From contig CAZBTI010000002.1 in the NCBI GenBank assembly GCA_964494395.1, positions 1-64,000 on the forward strand: a DNA stretch of 64,000 nucleotides, written 5' to 3'. Numbering within the stretch: position 1 is the stretch's first letter; every line of letters begins with the position of its first letter. The position numbers were made by a program, and so were the translations under genes. Shown one piece after another: positions 51,526 through 60,268 of the stretch. The DNA is from SHLQ01 sp964494395. Lineage in GTDB: Bacteria > Actinomycetota > Acidimicrobiia > Acidimicrobiales > SHLQ01. Below the pieces are notes generated by a model, which worked only from the letters and a program-made list of their open reading frames with translations, was not told the DNA's origin and did no database searches.

Positions 51526-53133
51526 GTGGTGAATTCGGAGTGGTGGAAGACCGGCGTTGTGTATCAGGTGTACGTGCGCTCGTTCGCTGATGGAAACAAT
51601 GACGGAACCGGCGACATCGCAGGTCTTCGTAGCCGACTGCCCTACCTGCACAAGCTCGGGGTCGACGCCCTTTGGATGAACCCTTGGTACAAGTCGCCCT
51701 TGCGTGATGGCGGGTACGACGTTGCTGACTTCCGCGAGATCAACGAACGGTTCGGAACAACTGAAGAGGTCGAGGCGCTGATTACCGAAGCGCACGAGTT
51801 GGGCATCAAGATCATCGCCGACCTCGTACCAAACCACACCTCGACCGAACACGCCTGGTTCCAAGAAGCGCTGGCTTCGGCTCCTGGAAGCGCTGAGCGC
51901 GAGCGCTACATATTCAAACCGGGCAAGGGTCCAAAAAGTGAAGAGCCTCCCACGAATTGGTCGGCGGTGTTTGGCGGGTCGACCTGGGAACCGGTCGGCG
52001 ACGGAACCTGGTACTGCCACATCTTCGATGTGTCTCAGCCCGATCTCAACTGGGAGAACGAAGAGGTGCGTGCCGAGTTCGACAGTATCTTCCGCTTCTG
52101 GCTCGACCGAGGGGTCGACGGCTTTCGGATCGATGTTGCTCACGGCATGGTCAAAGACCAGAGCTTCCCCGACGTGAAGAAAGCAGCGGTGCTGCTCGAG
52201 AGCGAGATCACGCCCAATCATCCGTTCTGGGACCGGTTGGGCATCCACGAGATCAACCGGCGGTTCCGTTCGGTGATCGACGAATACGACGACCGGATGA
52301 TGGTGGCCGAAGCGTGGGTCGCTCCCGACCGCCTGCCGCTCTACCTGCGGCCCGACGAGTATCACCAGTCGTTCAACTTCGATCTGCTCAGCGCCACGTG
52401 GGACGCTGCAGAATTTGCCGCCGTCATCACGAAATCAGTCGAAGCGGCCGAAGAGATTGGGGCGGCGTCGACTTGGGTGTTGTCGAACCATGACGTGATG
52501 CGTCACGCCACTCGTTACGGACTTGATGAGGACGTGTCGTGGCGCAAGTGGCCAATAACTGGGCCGGTCGAGGCTCTCGATGTCGAGTTGGGGAATCGCC
52601 GGGCGCGTGCGGCCTCTTTGATCACCATGTCGCTGCCCGGGTCGACATATGTGTACCAGGGCGAAGAACTCGGCCTACCCGAGGTGTGGGACCTCCCAGA
52701 AGATGTCCTCGACGACCCGACGTGGGTGCGTTCTGGAGGTGAGGAGAAAGGGCGCGACGGCGCTCGCGTTCCGATCCCATGGACAGAGGATGGTCCATCG
52801 TTCGGTTTTGGAACCGTCGAGCCGTGGCTTCCGCAGCCCGACCACTTCGGCCCGCTGAGTGCAGCCGCCCAGGAGCGCGACGCCGAGTCGATGCTCTCCC
52901 TCTATCGCTCGGTCATCGCTGCTCGCCGCGAGCATCTCGTGTCCGACCAGAGCTTCGAGTTGGTCGATCTCGGCAAAGACGTGTTGTCGTATCGCCGCGG
53001 TGATGTGCACGTGGTGGTCAACATGGGATCGACCTCAATTCCACTTCCCGAAGGTGATGTGCTCGTTGGTTCGACACCGCTTGTGGATGGCGAACTTGCA
53101 CCCGACTCGGCAGTTTGGCTGGTCAACCCGTAG
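51526..53133 (+). CDS. GH13 alpha-glucosidase / oligo-glucosidase
   Basis: About 536 residues from a GTG at 51526 or 51529 (GGGGAG lies 6-9 bases upstream). It opens WWKTGVVYQVYVRSFADGN, the GH13 start. Conserved regions: DLVPNHTS (region I), GFRIDVAHGM with the nucleophile Asp (II, about 200), MMVAEAWV with the acid/base Glu (III) and VLSNHDVMRHATR with the stabilising Asp (IV). It ends with a small beta-domain. There is no signal peptide, so it hydrolyses internal alpha-glucosides such as maltose, isomaltose or sucrose. The linkage preference cannot be fixed. The HAD gene converges on it 2 bases after its stop. Confidence 0.93.
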   Translation: MVNSEWWKTGVVYQVYVRSFADGNNDGTGDIAGLRSRLPYLHKLGVDALWMNPWYKSPLRDGGYDVADFREINERFGTTEEVEALITEAHELGIKIIADLVPNHTSTEHAWFQEALASAPGSAERERYIFKPGKGPKSEEPPTNWSAVFGGSTWEPVGDGTWYCHIFDVSQPDLNWENEEVRAEFDSIFRFWLDRGVDGFRIDVAHGMVKDQSFPDVKKAAVLLESEITPNHPFWDRLGIHEINRRFRSVIDEYDDRMMVAEAWVAPDRLPLYLRPDEYHQSFNFDLLSATWDAAEFAAVITKSVEAAEEIGAASTWVLSNHDVMRHATRYGLDEDVSWRKWPITGPVEALDVELGNRRARAASLITMSLPGSTYVYQGEELGLPEVWDLPEDVLDDPTWVRSGGEEKGRDGARVPIPWTEDGPSFGFGTVEPWLPQPDHFGPLSAAAQERDAESMLSLYRSVIAARREHLVSDQSFELVDLGKDVLSYRRGDVHVVVNMGSTSIPLPEGDVLVGSTPLVDGELAPDSAVWLVNP

Positions 53134-53135
53134 CG

Positions 53136-53603
53136 CTAGCTGGAGAGGTTCTTCGCAAACGCGAGTAGCTCGTCGACGTGCGCATTGGTGAGCCCGATCG
53201 ATGGGGTTGCCTGCACGAGGAGCGTCGGAACGGTCTCGTTGCGGGTCGACGCCCACGAGTGGGCGTCCTCATAGAGGTCATCATCGATCCACGCCGTTGG
53301 TCGATTACCTATCCATTCCTTGATCGAGTCGAGCTTTCGAGTTTGGGTCTGACCGCGGGCGAAACGAATGACCGGCAATGGCTCAAGACCTAAGGCTGGG
53401 CAGAGGGCGTCGTTGGCGTACTGCTCCCATGTCGTTGCCCAGACGATCTCGAAGGCCTCAGCGAGTCGCTGCAACCGAGGTACATGGGCATCGGTCCACA
53501 CCACCCAGAATCCGCCGATCTCGCGTTCCTCGTAATCCGCCGGCGGGGTCATGCCATATGGGGATAGCACTCCACCGACGTCGAGCAGGAGATACGGGAG
53601 CAT
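53136..53603 (-). CDS. HAD-like hydrolase domain protein
   Basis: A 155-residue protein that opens PYLLLDVGGVLSPYGMTPP, a HAD-type first strand with the nucleophile-position Asp but D-x-G-G instead of D-x-D. It has FEIVWATTWEQYAN (motif II position, Thr) and TAWIDDDLYEDAHSWA (acidic motif). Relatives are annotated as secreted or HAD-domain proteins in actinobacteria. The function is unknown; a phosphatase is one guess. It starts 3 bases after the msrB stop, so they form an operon. Confidence 0.7.
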   Translation of the reverse strand: MLPYLLLDVGGVLSPYGMTPPADYEEREIGGFWVVWTDAHVPRLQRLAEAFEIVWATTWEQYANDALCPALGLEPLPVIRFARGQTQTRKLDSIKEWIGNRPTAWIDDDLYEDAHSWASTRNETVPTLLVQATPSIGLTNAHVDELLAFAKNLSS

Positions 53604-53606
53604 CCC

Positions 53607-54035
53607 CTAATTCTGTTCGAGAACCAGCGATGCCGAGTTGATGCAGTAGCGAGTTTCTTTGCCGCCCTGCCCTTCGGGGAAGACGTGGCCCAGGTGTGCA
53701 CCACAATCAGCGCATAGCGTTTCGGTGCGGGGGATGCCGAACGCCCAATCGGATTGCTCGGCGATCGACTCGAACTTGATCGGGGCAGAGAAGCCGGGCC
53801 ATGGTGAACCAGCCGCATCCAACTTGTCGTCACTGCTGAACAGTTCGGCGTTGCAGACACGGCAGCGATAGGTGCCCGAGTCGGTGGTGCCGAGATACTC
53901 ACCAGAATACGGTTCTTCAGTTTTGCCAAGGTGCGTGACTTCGTACTGCGCCGGAGTCAGGCGTTCGCGCAGTTCTTCCTCGGAAAACTTTGTTACCCGT
54001 GGCTTCTTGTTGAAGAGTCGCTTCACCAGCTTCAT
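53607..54035 (-). CDS. msrB: Peptide-methionine (R)-S-oxide reductase
   Basis: Reduces the R form of methionine sulfoxide in proteins. The 142-residue protein has the zinc cysteines CRVC and CADC, the core GSPWPGFSAPI, LGHVFPEG and the catalytic cysteine in RYCINSASLVLE. The N-terminal basic extension is about 15 residues. Its start lies 27 bases left of a scaffold gap. msrA is 2.6 kb away on the other strand. Confidence 0.96.
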   Translation of the reverse strand: MKLVKRLFNKKPRVTKFSEEELRERLTPAQYEVTHLGKTEEPYSGEYLGTTDSGTYRCRVCNAELFSSDDKLDAAGSPWPGFSAPIKFESIAEQSDWAFGIPRTETLCADCGAHLGHVFPEGQGGKETRYCINSASLVLEQN

Positions 54036-54262
54036 GAAATAGAAACCAACCGAGGTCGCTCNNNNNNNNNNNNNNNNNNNNNNNNNNNNNNNNNNNNNNN
54101 NNNNNNNNNNNNNNNNNNNNNNNNNNNNNNNNNNNNNNNNNNNNNNNNNNNNNNNNNNNNNTCATGAAATAGAAACCAACCGAGGTCGCTCGGTTGTTCC
54201 CGCGGTGCAGCGAGTTACTGCTTAGGCAGCGAGTTACTGCTTAGGCAGCGAGTTGCTGAGGG
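54032..54262. repeat. Scaffold gap with 30-bp overlap and 19-bp tandem repeats
   Basis: 100 Ns (54062-54161) are flanked by an identical 30-base sequence (54032-54061 and 54162-54191). Right after lie 19-base units GCAGCGAGTTACTGCTTAG at 54207-54225 and 54226-54244, and a diverged third unit from 54245 that encodes the end of the next protein. The repeats duplicate that gene's last codons and its stop codon. Confidence 0.85.
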
Positions 54263-54705
54263 GCGATCGAGCTGATGTCTGGAGCGATGTAGTCGGAGAG
54301 GTATGCCCAATTTTCATCCGACTCAACAGAGACGGTGGCCTCTCGTTCGCGCCCGATTGGGCCAACAGCTTCGAGGACCTGCACGAGGTTCTGTGTTCCT
54401 GGGCCGTAGAAACTGAGCTCCCAACGTCCGTGCGATGCCACGCGACCAACAGCGAAGAAACCCAGCTGTTCGGCCGTCGGCACTACAGCTTCTTCAAACC
54501 GGTGGAACCAGTCAGCCTCGGCTTCGGTTGCGAGCCCATCATCTGTCGACTCAGCCATCAGCACGCCGACCAGGTGAAGGTATGGAGCGTCTTGTTGTGG
54601 GCCAACGTTCAGTAGACCGCTGTTATACAGAACGTTTCCGGGTAGACCGTCGCCAGATACCGACGGGTACATCTGCCAGGCCTGAGGAACTTGAGTTGCT
54701 TCCAT
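54241..54705 (-). CDS. DUF695-like protein
   Basis: From ATG 54705 it has 154 residues: WQMYPSVSGDGLPGNVLYNS, then PYLHLVGVLMAESTDDGLAT, AEADWFHRFEEAVV, GRVASHGRWELSFYGPG and ENWAYLSDYIAPD. This succession (W-x-x-Y-P, VG-R-x-x-x-x-G-x-x-x-x-x-F-Y, W-x-x-Y-x-D-x-x-x-P) matches the uncharacterised DUF695 family. It has no signal peptide. Its last codons are part of a tandem repeat. It precedes a SRPBCC gene's 3' end by 65 bases on the same strand. Confidence 0.65.
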   Translation of the reverse strand: MEATQVPQAWQMYPSVSGDGLPGNVLYNSGLLNVGPQQDAPYLHLVGVLMAESTDDGLATEAEADWFHRFEEAVVPTAEQLGFFAVGRVASHGRWELSFYGPGTQNLVQVLEAVGPIGREREATVSVESDENWAYLSDYIAPDISSIAPQQLAA

Positions 54706-54770
54706 AGGGTTCCATCGGCACCGAACAATGAGGACTTGAATCACTCGTTGGACCGGTGACCTGTCTTGGT

Positions 54771-55229
54771 CTACGCGCTCAAGGAGCGGTCCAAGCTCTT
54801 CATCGCCAGCGAAAACCCAAGGGCGCCGATCTTGCTCACCGGTGCCTCAAAAACGTTGAGAATGCTCGGAATTCGATCGACGGTCACCTTCTCGAACCAT
54901 TCGATCTGACTGCCGTGCGCCGTGGGCGACACCGTGAATCCAGCAGTGCCTGCAAGCAGCGGGCCGATTTTTTCAACCTCGCAGAAGCCCGTCGAGGCCT
55001 CGTCGTCCCAGTCGATCTGCTTGACGACCATGTGATCGACGAGGGTGAGTGGGCCATACCCGGTGTAGCCGGTGAATCGGCCGCCGACGGCTGTGGGGTC
55101 GCCCGAGTCGATCTCGACTCGGGTTGCTGGAATCCACTCGCCGTGACCTTCCCAATCGATCATCGCGTCCCACAACACGTTGGGCTCCACAGAGAACTCG
55201 TGATGAACGGTGAAGTCGACAGCAACCAT
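54771..55229 (-). CDS. SRPBCC-fold protein
   Basis: A 152-residue START/polyketide-cyclase-like protein: FTVHHEFSVEPNVLWDAMID, WIPATRVEIDSGD, VGGRFTGYTGYGPLTLVDHM, and a C-terminal helix region (SILNVFEAPVSKIGALGF). The family binds lipids, polyketides or other hydrophobic ligands in a deep cavity. No ligand can be named. It lies 62 bases downstream of the flavoprotein gene on the same strand. Confidence 0.8.
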   Translation of the reverse strand: MVAVDFTVHHEFSVEPNVLWDAMIDWEGHGEWIPATRVEIDSGDPTAVGGRFTGYTGYGPLTLVDHMVVKQIDWDDEASTGFCEVEKIGPLLAGTAGFTVSPTAHGSQIEWFEKVTVDRIPSILNVFEAPVSKIGALGFSLAMKSLDRSLSA

Positions 55230-55291
55230 ACGTCGATGTTTTCACCAAAGGACTGGCTGCGGCGGACCATACGAGTAGTGCGCGGATCGAC

Positions 55292-56518
55292 CTAGGAGAT
55301 GGCAGTGCCTGCGAGGTGGCCGGTGCTGAAGACGGCTTGCAGGAGGTAGCCGCCGGTCGGGGCTTCCCAGTCGAGCATTTCACCGACGACCCAAGTGCTT
55401 GGTGCATCGCGAAGTTGCAGCGTGTCGTCGACCGCCGACCACCGAACTCCACCAGCGCACGAGATCGCGCGGTCCATCGATGCCAGTTGGCCAACTTCGA
55501 ACGTCAGGCCCTTGGCCAGTTCACCGAGTTGATCTGGGTCTGTGGGCAACTCGTTGTTCGTGACTTCCCGCATAAGGCTGATGCCCACGGGGCTGATGCC
55601 GCTGCGCTGGAGCCAGGTCGAGAGTGACTTCTTCTTCTGTTTCCGTTCGACCAGTCTGCGGACGAGGTCGCCCAGTTCGAGGTCGGGCATGAGATCGATC
55701 GTGAGGGTGGCGGGGCCGTTCGATTCGATGGCTTCGCGAAGCCGTCGGGAGTGGGCGTACACCGGGCCGCCCTCGAGCCCGCCGCTGGTGATGACGGGGT
55801 CACCGCGCACGGCATGGCCGTCGACGATGACCGAAGCGTTCTTCACCGGCTGTCCGGCGAATCGTTCGAGATGATGTGGGCTCCACTGGATGACCACTCC
55901 ACAGTTGGTTGGGTGTAGTTCGGACACATCGACGCCATGAGTGCGAAGGGTGTTAACCCACGATCCGTCCGAACCAACTCGGGGCCAGCTCGGGCCGCCC
56001 AACGACAACACCGCAGCGTCGTACTCGTGGCGATGCTCTTGGCCGGTCGGATCGGTGAAGGTCATGGCTGGGCGTTCGCCCGATTCGTCCCAACCCGTCC
56101 AGCGGTGCTCCCCGTGAAAGCTCACCCCCGTTGCACGCAGGCGACGCAACCACGCTCGAAGGAGAGGAACGGCTCGAAAGGACTTGGGAAACACCCGACC
56201 GCTACTTCCAACGAAAGTCGATTCGCCGAGGTCTTCGGCCCACTCCTGAAGGTCGGCAGGCCCAAAGCCCTTGATTGCCTGCTCGAGGTGCTCTCGTTCA
56301 GGGCCATAGCGATCGAGGAAATCGTCGAGCGGTTCGCTGTGGGTGATGTTGAGGCCGCCCCGGCCCGCCAGTACGAGTTTGCGGCCGGGCGAGCGCCGTT
56401 GGTCGAACACCATCACCGAGTGCCCAGCTCGTGCAACTGCCTCAGCGGCCATAAGGCCACCCGGCCCTGCGCCGACGATCACGACGTCCTTCGGATGGTC
56501 GGTGGGAGATGGGCTCAC
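55292..56518 (-). CDS. HI0933-family flavoprotein
   Basis: A 408-residue FAD protein with GTG start: VVIVGAGPGGLMAAEAVARA (dinucleotide fold), RRSPGRKLVLAGRGGLNITH (the family hallmark G-R-K-x-x-x-S/A-G-x-G-R-x-N) and CAGGVRWSAVDDTLQLRDAP, with a final EMLDWEAPTGGYLLQAVFSTG (second FAD contact). The length and features suit the TIGR03862/PP_4765 group. The reaction is unknown; homologs were linked to tRNA or flavin chemistry without clear proof. Confidence 0.88.
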   Translation of the reverse strand: MSPSPTDHPKDVVIVGAGPGGLMAAEAVARAGHSVMVFDQRRSPGRKLVLAGRGGLNITHSEPLDDFLDRYGPEREHLEQAIKGFGPADLQEWAEDLGESTFVGSSGRVFPKSFRAVPLLRAWLRRLRATGVSFHGEHRWTGWDESGERPAMTFTDPTGQEHRHEYDAAVLSLGGPSWPRVGSDGSWVNTLRTHGVDVSELHPTNCGVVIQWSPHHLERFAGQPVKNASVIVDGHAVRGDPVITSGGLEGGPVYAHSRRLREAIESNGPATLTIDLMPDLELGDLVRRLVERKQKKKSLSTWLQRSGISPVGISLMREVTNNELPTDPDQLGELAKGLTFEVGQLASMDRAISCAGGVRWSAVDDTLQLRDAPSTWVVGEMLDWEAPTGGYLLQAVFSTGHLAGTAIS

Positions 56519-56631
56519 GTAGAGAGTGTGGCGCGCCGAGACGCTGACACCGTCACTGCGTGACGGTTACAAGTAGCTGAACTTTGATTGCACAAGTCTT
56601 TCGCCACGTCAACGTTGCCTATGTTGGACCT

Positions 56632-57258
56632 ATGTTCTTCAAACGCAAGGGCAATGCAGTTGAGCCTCCGGCGGCACCGGTTGGCCGGGCGGAACCCATG
56701 GTGATCGACGGCAGGCACGCGGTACTGAACACCTCGATGGTCGAGCCGTTCCCCGATGGTTTCGAGAAGATCATCGTCGCTATGGGCTGCTTTTGGGGGC
56801 CCGAGAATGCCTTCGCTGAACTCGATGGCGTGTACACCACAGCTGCTGGGTACGCAGGCGGGACCACCCCGAACCCCACCTACGACGAAGTGAGTGAAGG
56901 CCTTACTGGTCACGCCGAATCGGTGCTTGTCGTGTTCGATCCCAAGGTCGTCGGCCTTGAAGATCTGCTCGCAAAATTCTGGGAACAACACGACCCCACG
57001 ACACCTCGGGGCCTGACGGGGTTCGGTTCGAACTACCGCAGCGCGCTGTTCACCACGACTCCTGAGCAACTGGAAGTCGCTCTCAAGTCGCGCGATCGAT
57101 ATCAGGCCCGCCTCACCGACATTGGCTACACCAAGATCCGCACGGAGATTCGGCCAGCAGACGAGTTCTACTACGCCGAGAACTACCACCAGCAATACAT
57201 GCACAAGAACCCAAAGGCGTTCTGCGCCACCGGGTTCTGCCAGGTCAGCTACAGCTAG
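56632..57258 (+). CDS. msrA: Peptide-methionine (S)-S-oxide reductase
   Basis: Reduces the S form of methionine sulfoxide. The ATG at 56632 gives 208 residues; a longer reading from 56584 is possible. It has the catalytic AMGCFWGPENAF, AGYAGGTTPNPTYDEVSEG, GHAESVLVVFDP, FWEQHDPTTPRG and YYAENYHQQYM, with the resolving cysteine region FCATGFCQVSYS at the end. Its stop overlaps the stop of the convergent sulfotransferase gene by the shared CTAG. Confidence 0.96.
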   Translation: MFFKRKGNAVEPPAAPVGRAEPMVIDGRHAVLNTSMVEPFPDGFEKIIVAMGCFWGPENAFAELDGVYTTAAGYAGGTTPNPTYDEVSEGLTGHAESVLVVFDPKVVGLEDLLAKFWEQHDPTTPRGLTGFGSNYRSALFTTTPEQLEVALKSRDRYQARLTDIGYTKIRTEIRPADEFYYAENYHQQYMHKNPKAFCATGFCQVSYS

Positions 57259-57941
57259 TTCGACAGGGCGGTGTCGTAGCCGCCGCTGGTGAACATCCAG
57301 CCACACGTTCGCCGGACGAGGTCGGCCGTTGCGGTGTCGTAGTAGTCGGCGATGGTCGGATTATCAGCAGACACAGGCCGCGCCTTGGTGATTGGCAACG
57401 GGTCGGGGTCGATCAGGCCGAGTTCGTTGCAGGTGGCAGCAAAGTCGTCGGCGAGGTGTTCGAAACGGATGATGTGCGTCGGGGCAAAGACTCCATGAAC
57501 GTGCACTACCGCTTTGTCCGACAGGGTCTCGAATCTGTGTATCCACTCGATAAAGGCGGCGCGGGTATCGGCAAAGTCGGTGAGCGGTTCAGCGTCTTTG
57601 AGGTATCGAAGCCAATGAAATAGCGATATCGCTCGGTCGAATGGGTTGCGCACGGTGGCGATTCGGGCGGCGCTATCCCAGAACGCGGGAGTGACCATGC
57701 GGCGAACTTCACGTGCGGGGATGTGTTGGCGCCAGACCGAGAGGTCGTGCTTGTCCACTCCGGCGCGCTTCTGCTCGCGGTGACCAATGATGCCGAACTC
57801 GGAGAACAACCCAGGAGTCGCCTCGGTAATTGTGCGCCCTGGTGGGCCGCAGAATTTCTCCAACGCCATCTCCACCGAAGTCCCAGCGGTCTTGCGTGGT
57901 TTGAGAAAGATGAACGACTGCTGCGTACAGACGAGGACCAT
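57255..57941 (-). CDS. Sulfotransferase family protein
   Basis: From ATG 57941 it has 228 residues. It contains the PAPS 5'-phosphosulfate loop FIFLKPRKTAGTSVEMAL and the 3'-phosphate motif IATVRNPFDRAISLFHWL. A later acidic segment (FEHLADDFAATCNELG) resembles the family's C-terminal part. It would move sulfate from PAPS to a sugar, lipid or protein. The loop K-x-R-K-T-A-G-T-S is typical of carbohydrate-type (heparan-like) enzymes. No PAPS synthesis gene is near. The acceptor is unknown. Confidence 0.85.
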   Translation of the reverse strand: MVLVCTQQSFIFLKPRKTAGTSVEMALEKFCGPPGRTITEATPGLFSEFGIIGHREQKRAGVDKHDLSVWRQHIPAREVRRMVTPAFWDSAARIATVRNPFDRAISLFHWLRYLKDAEPLTDFADTRAAFIEWIHRFETLSDKAVVHVHGVFAPTHIIRFEHLADDFAATCNELGLIDPDPLPITKARPVSADNPTIADYYDTATADLVRRTCGWMFTSGGYDTALSN

Positions 57942-58062
57942 TAGGTGGTGCCTGGGGGAAGCATGGATCAACTCTAGATCCCAGCTCTCACGAGTTGATC
58001 CATCTAACTCAGAACGGGCCTCTCTGAAGCGAGTGATTACCGCTGCGCGCTAGGTTCATTCG

Positions 58063-59676
58063 GTGGTCACCGACGCAGAACCGGCCGAAACTGGGCAATC
58101 CCCGAAGTCCGACGATCAGACCTTCTTCGACGACATCGAGGGATACCCGGGGTCGCTTAGCGTCGCGCCGGGAGAGCATCTCGATCTCCACGTGTCGACC
58201 CGTGCCACCTCGTGGTCGGTGCGGATCGAAAGGTGGGGAGCGCAACGATCTGTTGTTTACGAAGAGAGCGGACTGCCCGGAGAGTTCCACACTCCGCCTG
58301 AGGACGCCGATGCGAACGGTTGCGGTTGGCCAGTGGCGCAACAGGTGCCAGTGGCTGACGACTGGTCATCGGGCTTCTACCTGGTCACGCTCACCGCAGA
58401 TGGAGCCGACCCGTCGCGCGCCGTCGCCCACGCAGGTTTCGTGGTGCGGGGCGAGGGAGCCTCGACGCTCTACGTCGTTCCGACAAATACGTGGAACGCC
58501 TACAACACGTGGGGCGGCAAGAGCCTGTACACCGGCGGAACCGCTGTCTCGTTCCACCGCCCACTCGCTCGCGGCTTCTTGAGTCGGCCTGGCGTCGAAG
58601 ACGAACGCGATGATCGCAAAGCACGGCCCACTCGGTTCGGTGAGATCCCCGATGCCGACGGCGAAGTGTTTCAGGAATATCGAACGAAGAACAACTATCC
58701 ATCGGGCATTGGTTCGACCGGCTGGTACAGCCATGGCCGACGCTTCGTCGAGTGGGCCGAGGCCGATGGCTTTGCCTTCGACTACGCGGTCTCGTCGGAT
58801 CTGGAGACGGTGCCCGGTCTGCTCGACCGATACGAAACCGTGGTCCTCGTCGGCCACGACGAGTATTGGTCGGCACCTGAGCGTGCAGCGCTTGAGGCTC
58901 ACGTAGCTGGGGGAGGTCGATTGGTGTCGTTCTCGGGGAACACGATCTTTTGGCGAGTGCGGCGCAGTTCTGGAACGAACTCGGGGCCGACCATGGTGTG
59001 TCACAAGTACGCAAGTTTGCCCGACCCTGACAATCCTGACTCTGCAGGTGATCTGGCCGAGCAAGACCCGCTTCACCCGGGGCCGATCACCGGCATGTGG
59101 GCCGATCCGCTGGTCGACGAACCGGAGTGGACGTTGCTCGGCGCCGGATCGGCGTTCGGCCTGTATCACCGCTTTGGTCAGGCAACGCCTCAAGGGGTTG
59201 GCGGCTACCTGATCTCGCGCCCCGAGCACTGGCTCTTGGCTGGCACCGGTCTTCGTTACGGCGATGTGCTCGGACGCGACCACGGCGTTGTTGGCTACGA
59301 GACGGTCGGTTGCCCGCTAACTTTGGACGACTACCACCAGCCGCAGCCAAGTGAAGATTCGTTGCGCCGAGGTGTTCCAGCGAACACCGAAATCGTGGGG
59401 TGGGTGCCTTCGGGGAATGTCGGGGTGGGGGAGTATCCAAAGTCGATCGCTGCGCTCAGCGATCAGGGCGATTTGGAGTTCATTTCGGAACGAGTCTTCG
59501 CCGACGACCCGGACCCGATCCGTCGAGCCCGTCAGGGAAACTCGGTCTTGGCAACGGTGGGTAACAACGTCGTAACCGTCGGCACTACCGACTGGGTGTT
59601 CGGGTTGGCCGACGACGCGCAGGTAGCGCAGATCACGCGAAACGCACTCAGCGGTAGAGGACGCGGAGCCGAGTAG
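58063..59676 (+). CDS. N,N-dimethylformamidase large-subunit-like protein
   Basis: A 537-residue protein with GTG start. The central and C-terminal part matches the large subunit of dimethylformamidase: VVPTNTWNAYNTWGGKSLY, NNYPSGIGSTGWYSHG-type region, VLVGHDEYWSAPERAALEAH, GGRLVSFSGNTIFWRVR, and a LTDDYHQP-like end. The N-terminal 130 residues form a beta-sandwich. The characterised enzyme has an iron site formed by two Tyr and a Glu, and a separate small subunit; no small-subunit gene is next to this one. It may act on other amides. It lacks a signal peptide. Confidence 0.8.
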   Translation: MVTDAEPAETGQSPKSDDQTFFDDIEGYPGSLSVAPGEHLDLHVSTRATSWSVRIERWGAQRSVVYEESGLPGEFHTPPEDADANGCGWPVAQQVPVADDWSSGFYLVTLTADGADPSRAVAHAGFVVRGEGASTLYVVPTNTWNAYNTWGGKSLYTGGTAVSFHRPLARGFLSRPGVEDERDDRKARPTRFGEIPDADGEVFQEYRTKNNYPSGIGSTGWYSHGRRFVEWAEADGFAFDYAVSSDLETVPGLLDRYETVVLVGHDEYWSAPERAALEAHVAGGGRLVSFSGNTIFWRVRRSSGTNSGPTMVCHKYASLPDPDNPDSAGDLAEQDPLHPGPITGMWADPLVDEPEWTLLGAGSAFGLYHRFGQATPQGVGGYLISRPEHWLLAGTGLRYGDVLGRDHGVVGYETVGCPLTLDDYHQPQPSEDSLRRGVPANTEIVGWVPSGNVGVGEYPKSIAALSDQGDLEFISERVFADDPDPIRRARQGNSVLATVGNNVVTVGTTDWVFGLADDAQVAQITRNALSGRGRGAE

Positions 59677-59684
59677 TTGCGGGT

Positions 59685-60161
59685 ATGGTCACGCAAATGG
59701 AACGTTCGCCTCTCCCCAGTGTCCTCCGAGCCCCAATCGCCAACAGCGTTGCCCTTCTTCTGGAATCACGCATCCCGGCGAGGCTCGCCTGGGTGGGCGG
59801 CGACGGCGAGCCACGAATCGCGCCGATCTGGTTTTCCTGGACCGGTGAAGACATCGTCATGTCGACCTTTGCCGGTTCGCGCAAGACGGTCGACCTCGTC
59901 GATGGAACGATCGTCTCGGTCTCGATCGACACCGAGGCCTTCCCGTACCGGAACCTGTCGATGCGCGGCCCGATCGTCGTCTCTCCGTCAGACGGCCTCA
60001 CCCAGCACTACCGCGATGCGGCCACTCGATACCTCGGCGCCGAGACGGGTGAGCGGTGGCTCGACTTTCTGGGGTCTCCCGACCAGGTACTGATGACCAT
60101 GCGACCAGAGATGGCCGTTACATCAGATATGGCGACCGAGTCACCCTTCTTCACCTCCTGA
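59685..60161 (+). CDS. Pyridoxamine 5'-phosphate oxidase-like FMN split-barrel protein
   Basis: A 158-residue protein beginning 8 bases after the dimethylformamidase-like gene, so probably in the same operon. It has RIPARLAWVGGDGEPRIAPI and WFSWTGEDIVMSTFAGSRKT, the FMN- or F420-binding barrel core, and SVSIDTEAFPYRNLSMRGPI. Members use FMN or F420 to reduce or oxidise small molecules, or degrade heme. The cofactor and substrate cannot be fixed. Confidence 0.8.
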   Translation: MVTQMERSPLPSVLRAPIANSVALLLESRIPARLAWVGGDGEPRIAPIWFSWTGEDIVMSTFAGSRKTVDLVDGTIVSVSIDTEAFPYRNLSMRGPIVVSPSDGLTQHYRDAATRYLGAETGERWLDFLGSPDQVLMTMRPEMAVTSDMATESPFFTS

Positions 60162-60268
60162 GCGAGTTCGCAACCAACGCGCCTGCAAATCCCCTATTTG
60201 GGTAGTGGGGCTGGACAACGGTCCCAAAGCGGTCGATAGGCAAAACGACCTAGGTAGGGCCGTTCACC

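Noticed and set aside
51160..52365. 401-codon minus-strand ORF over the GH13 gene
   Set aside because: Antisense shadow; all four GH13 regions are on the plus strand.
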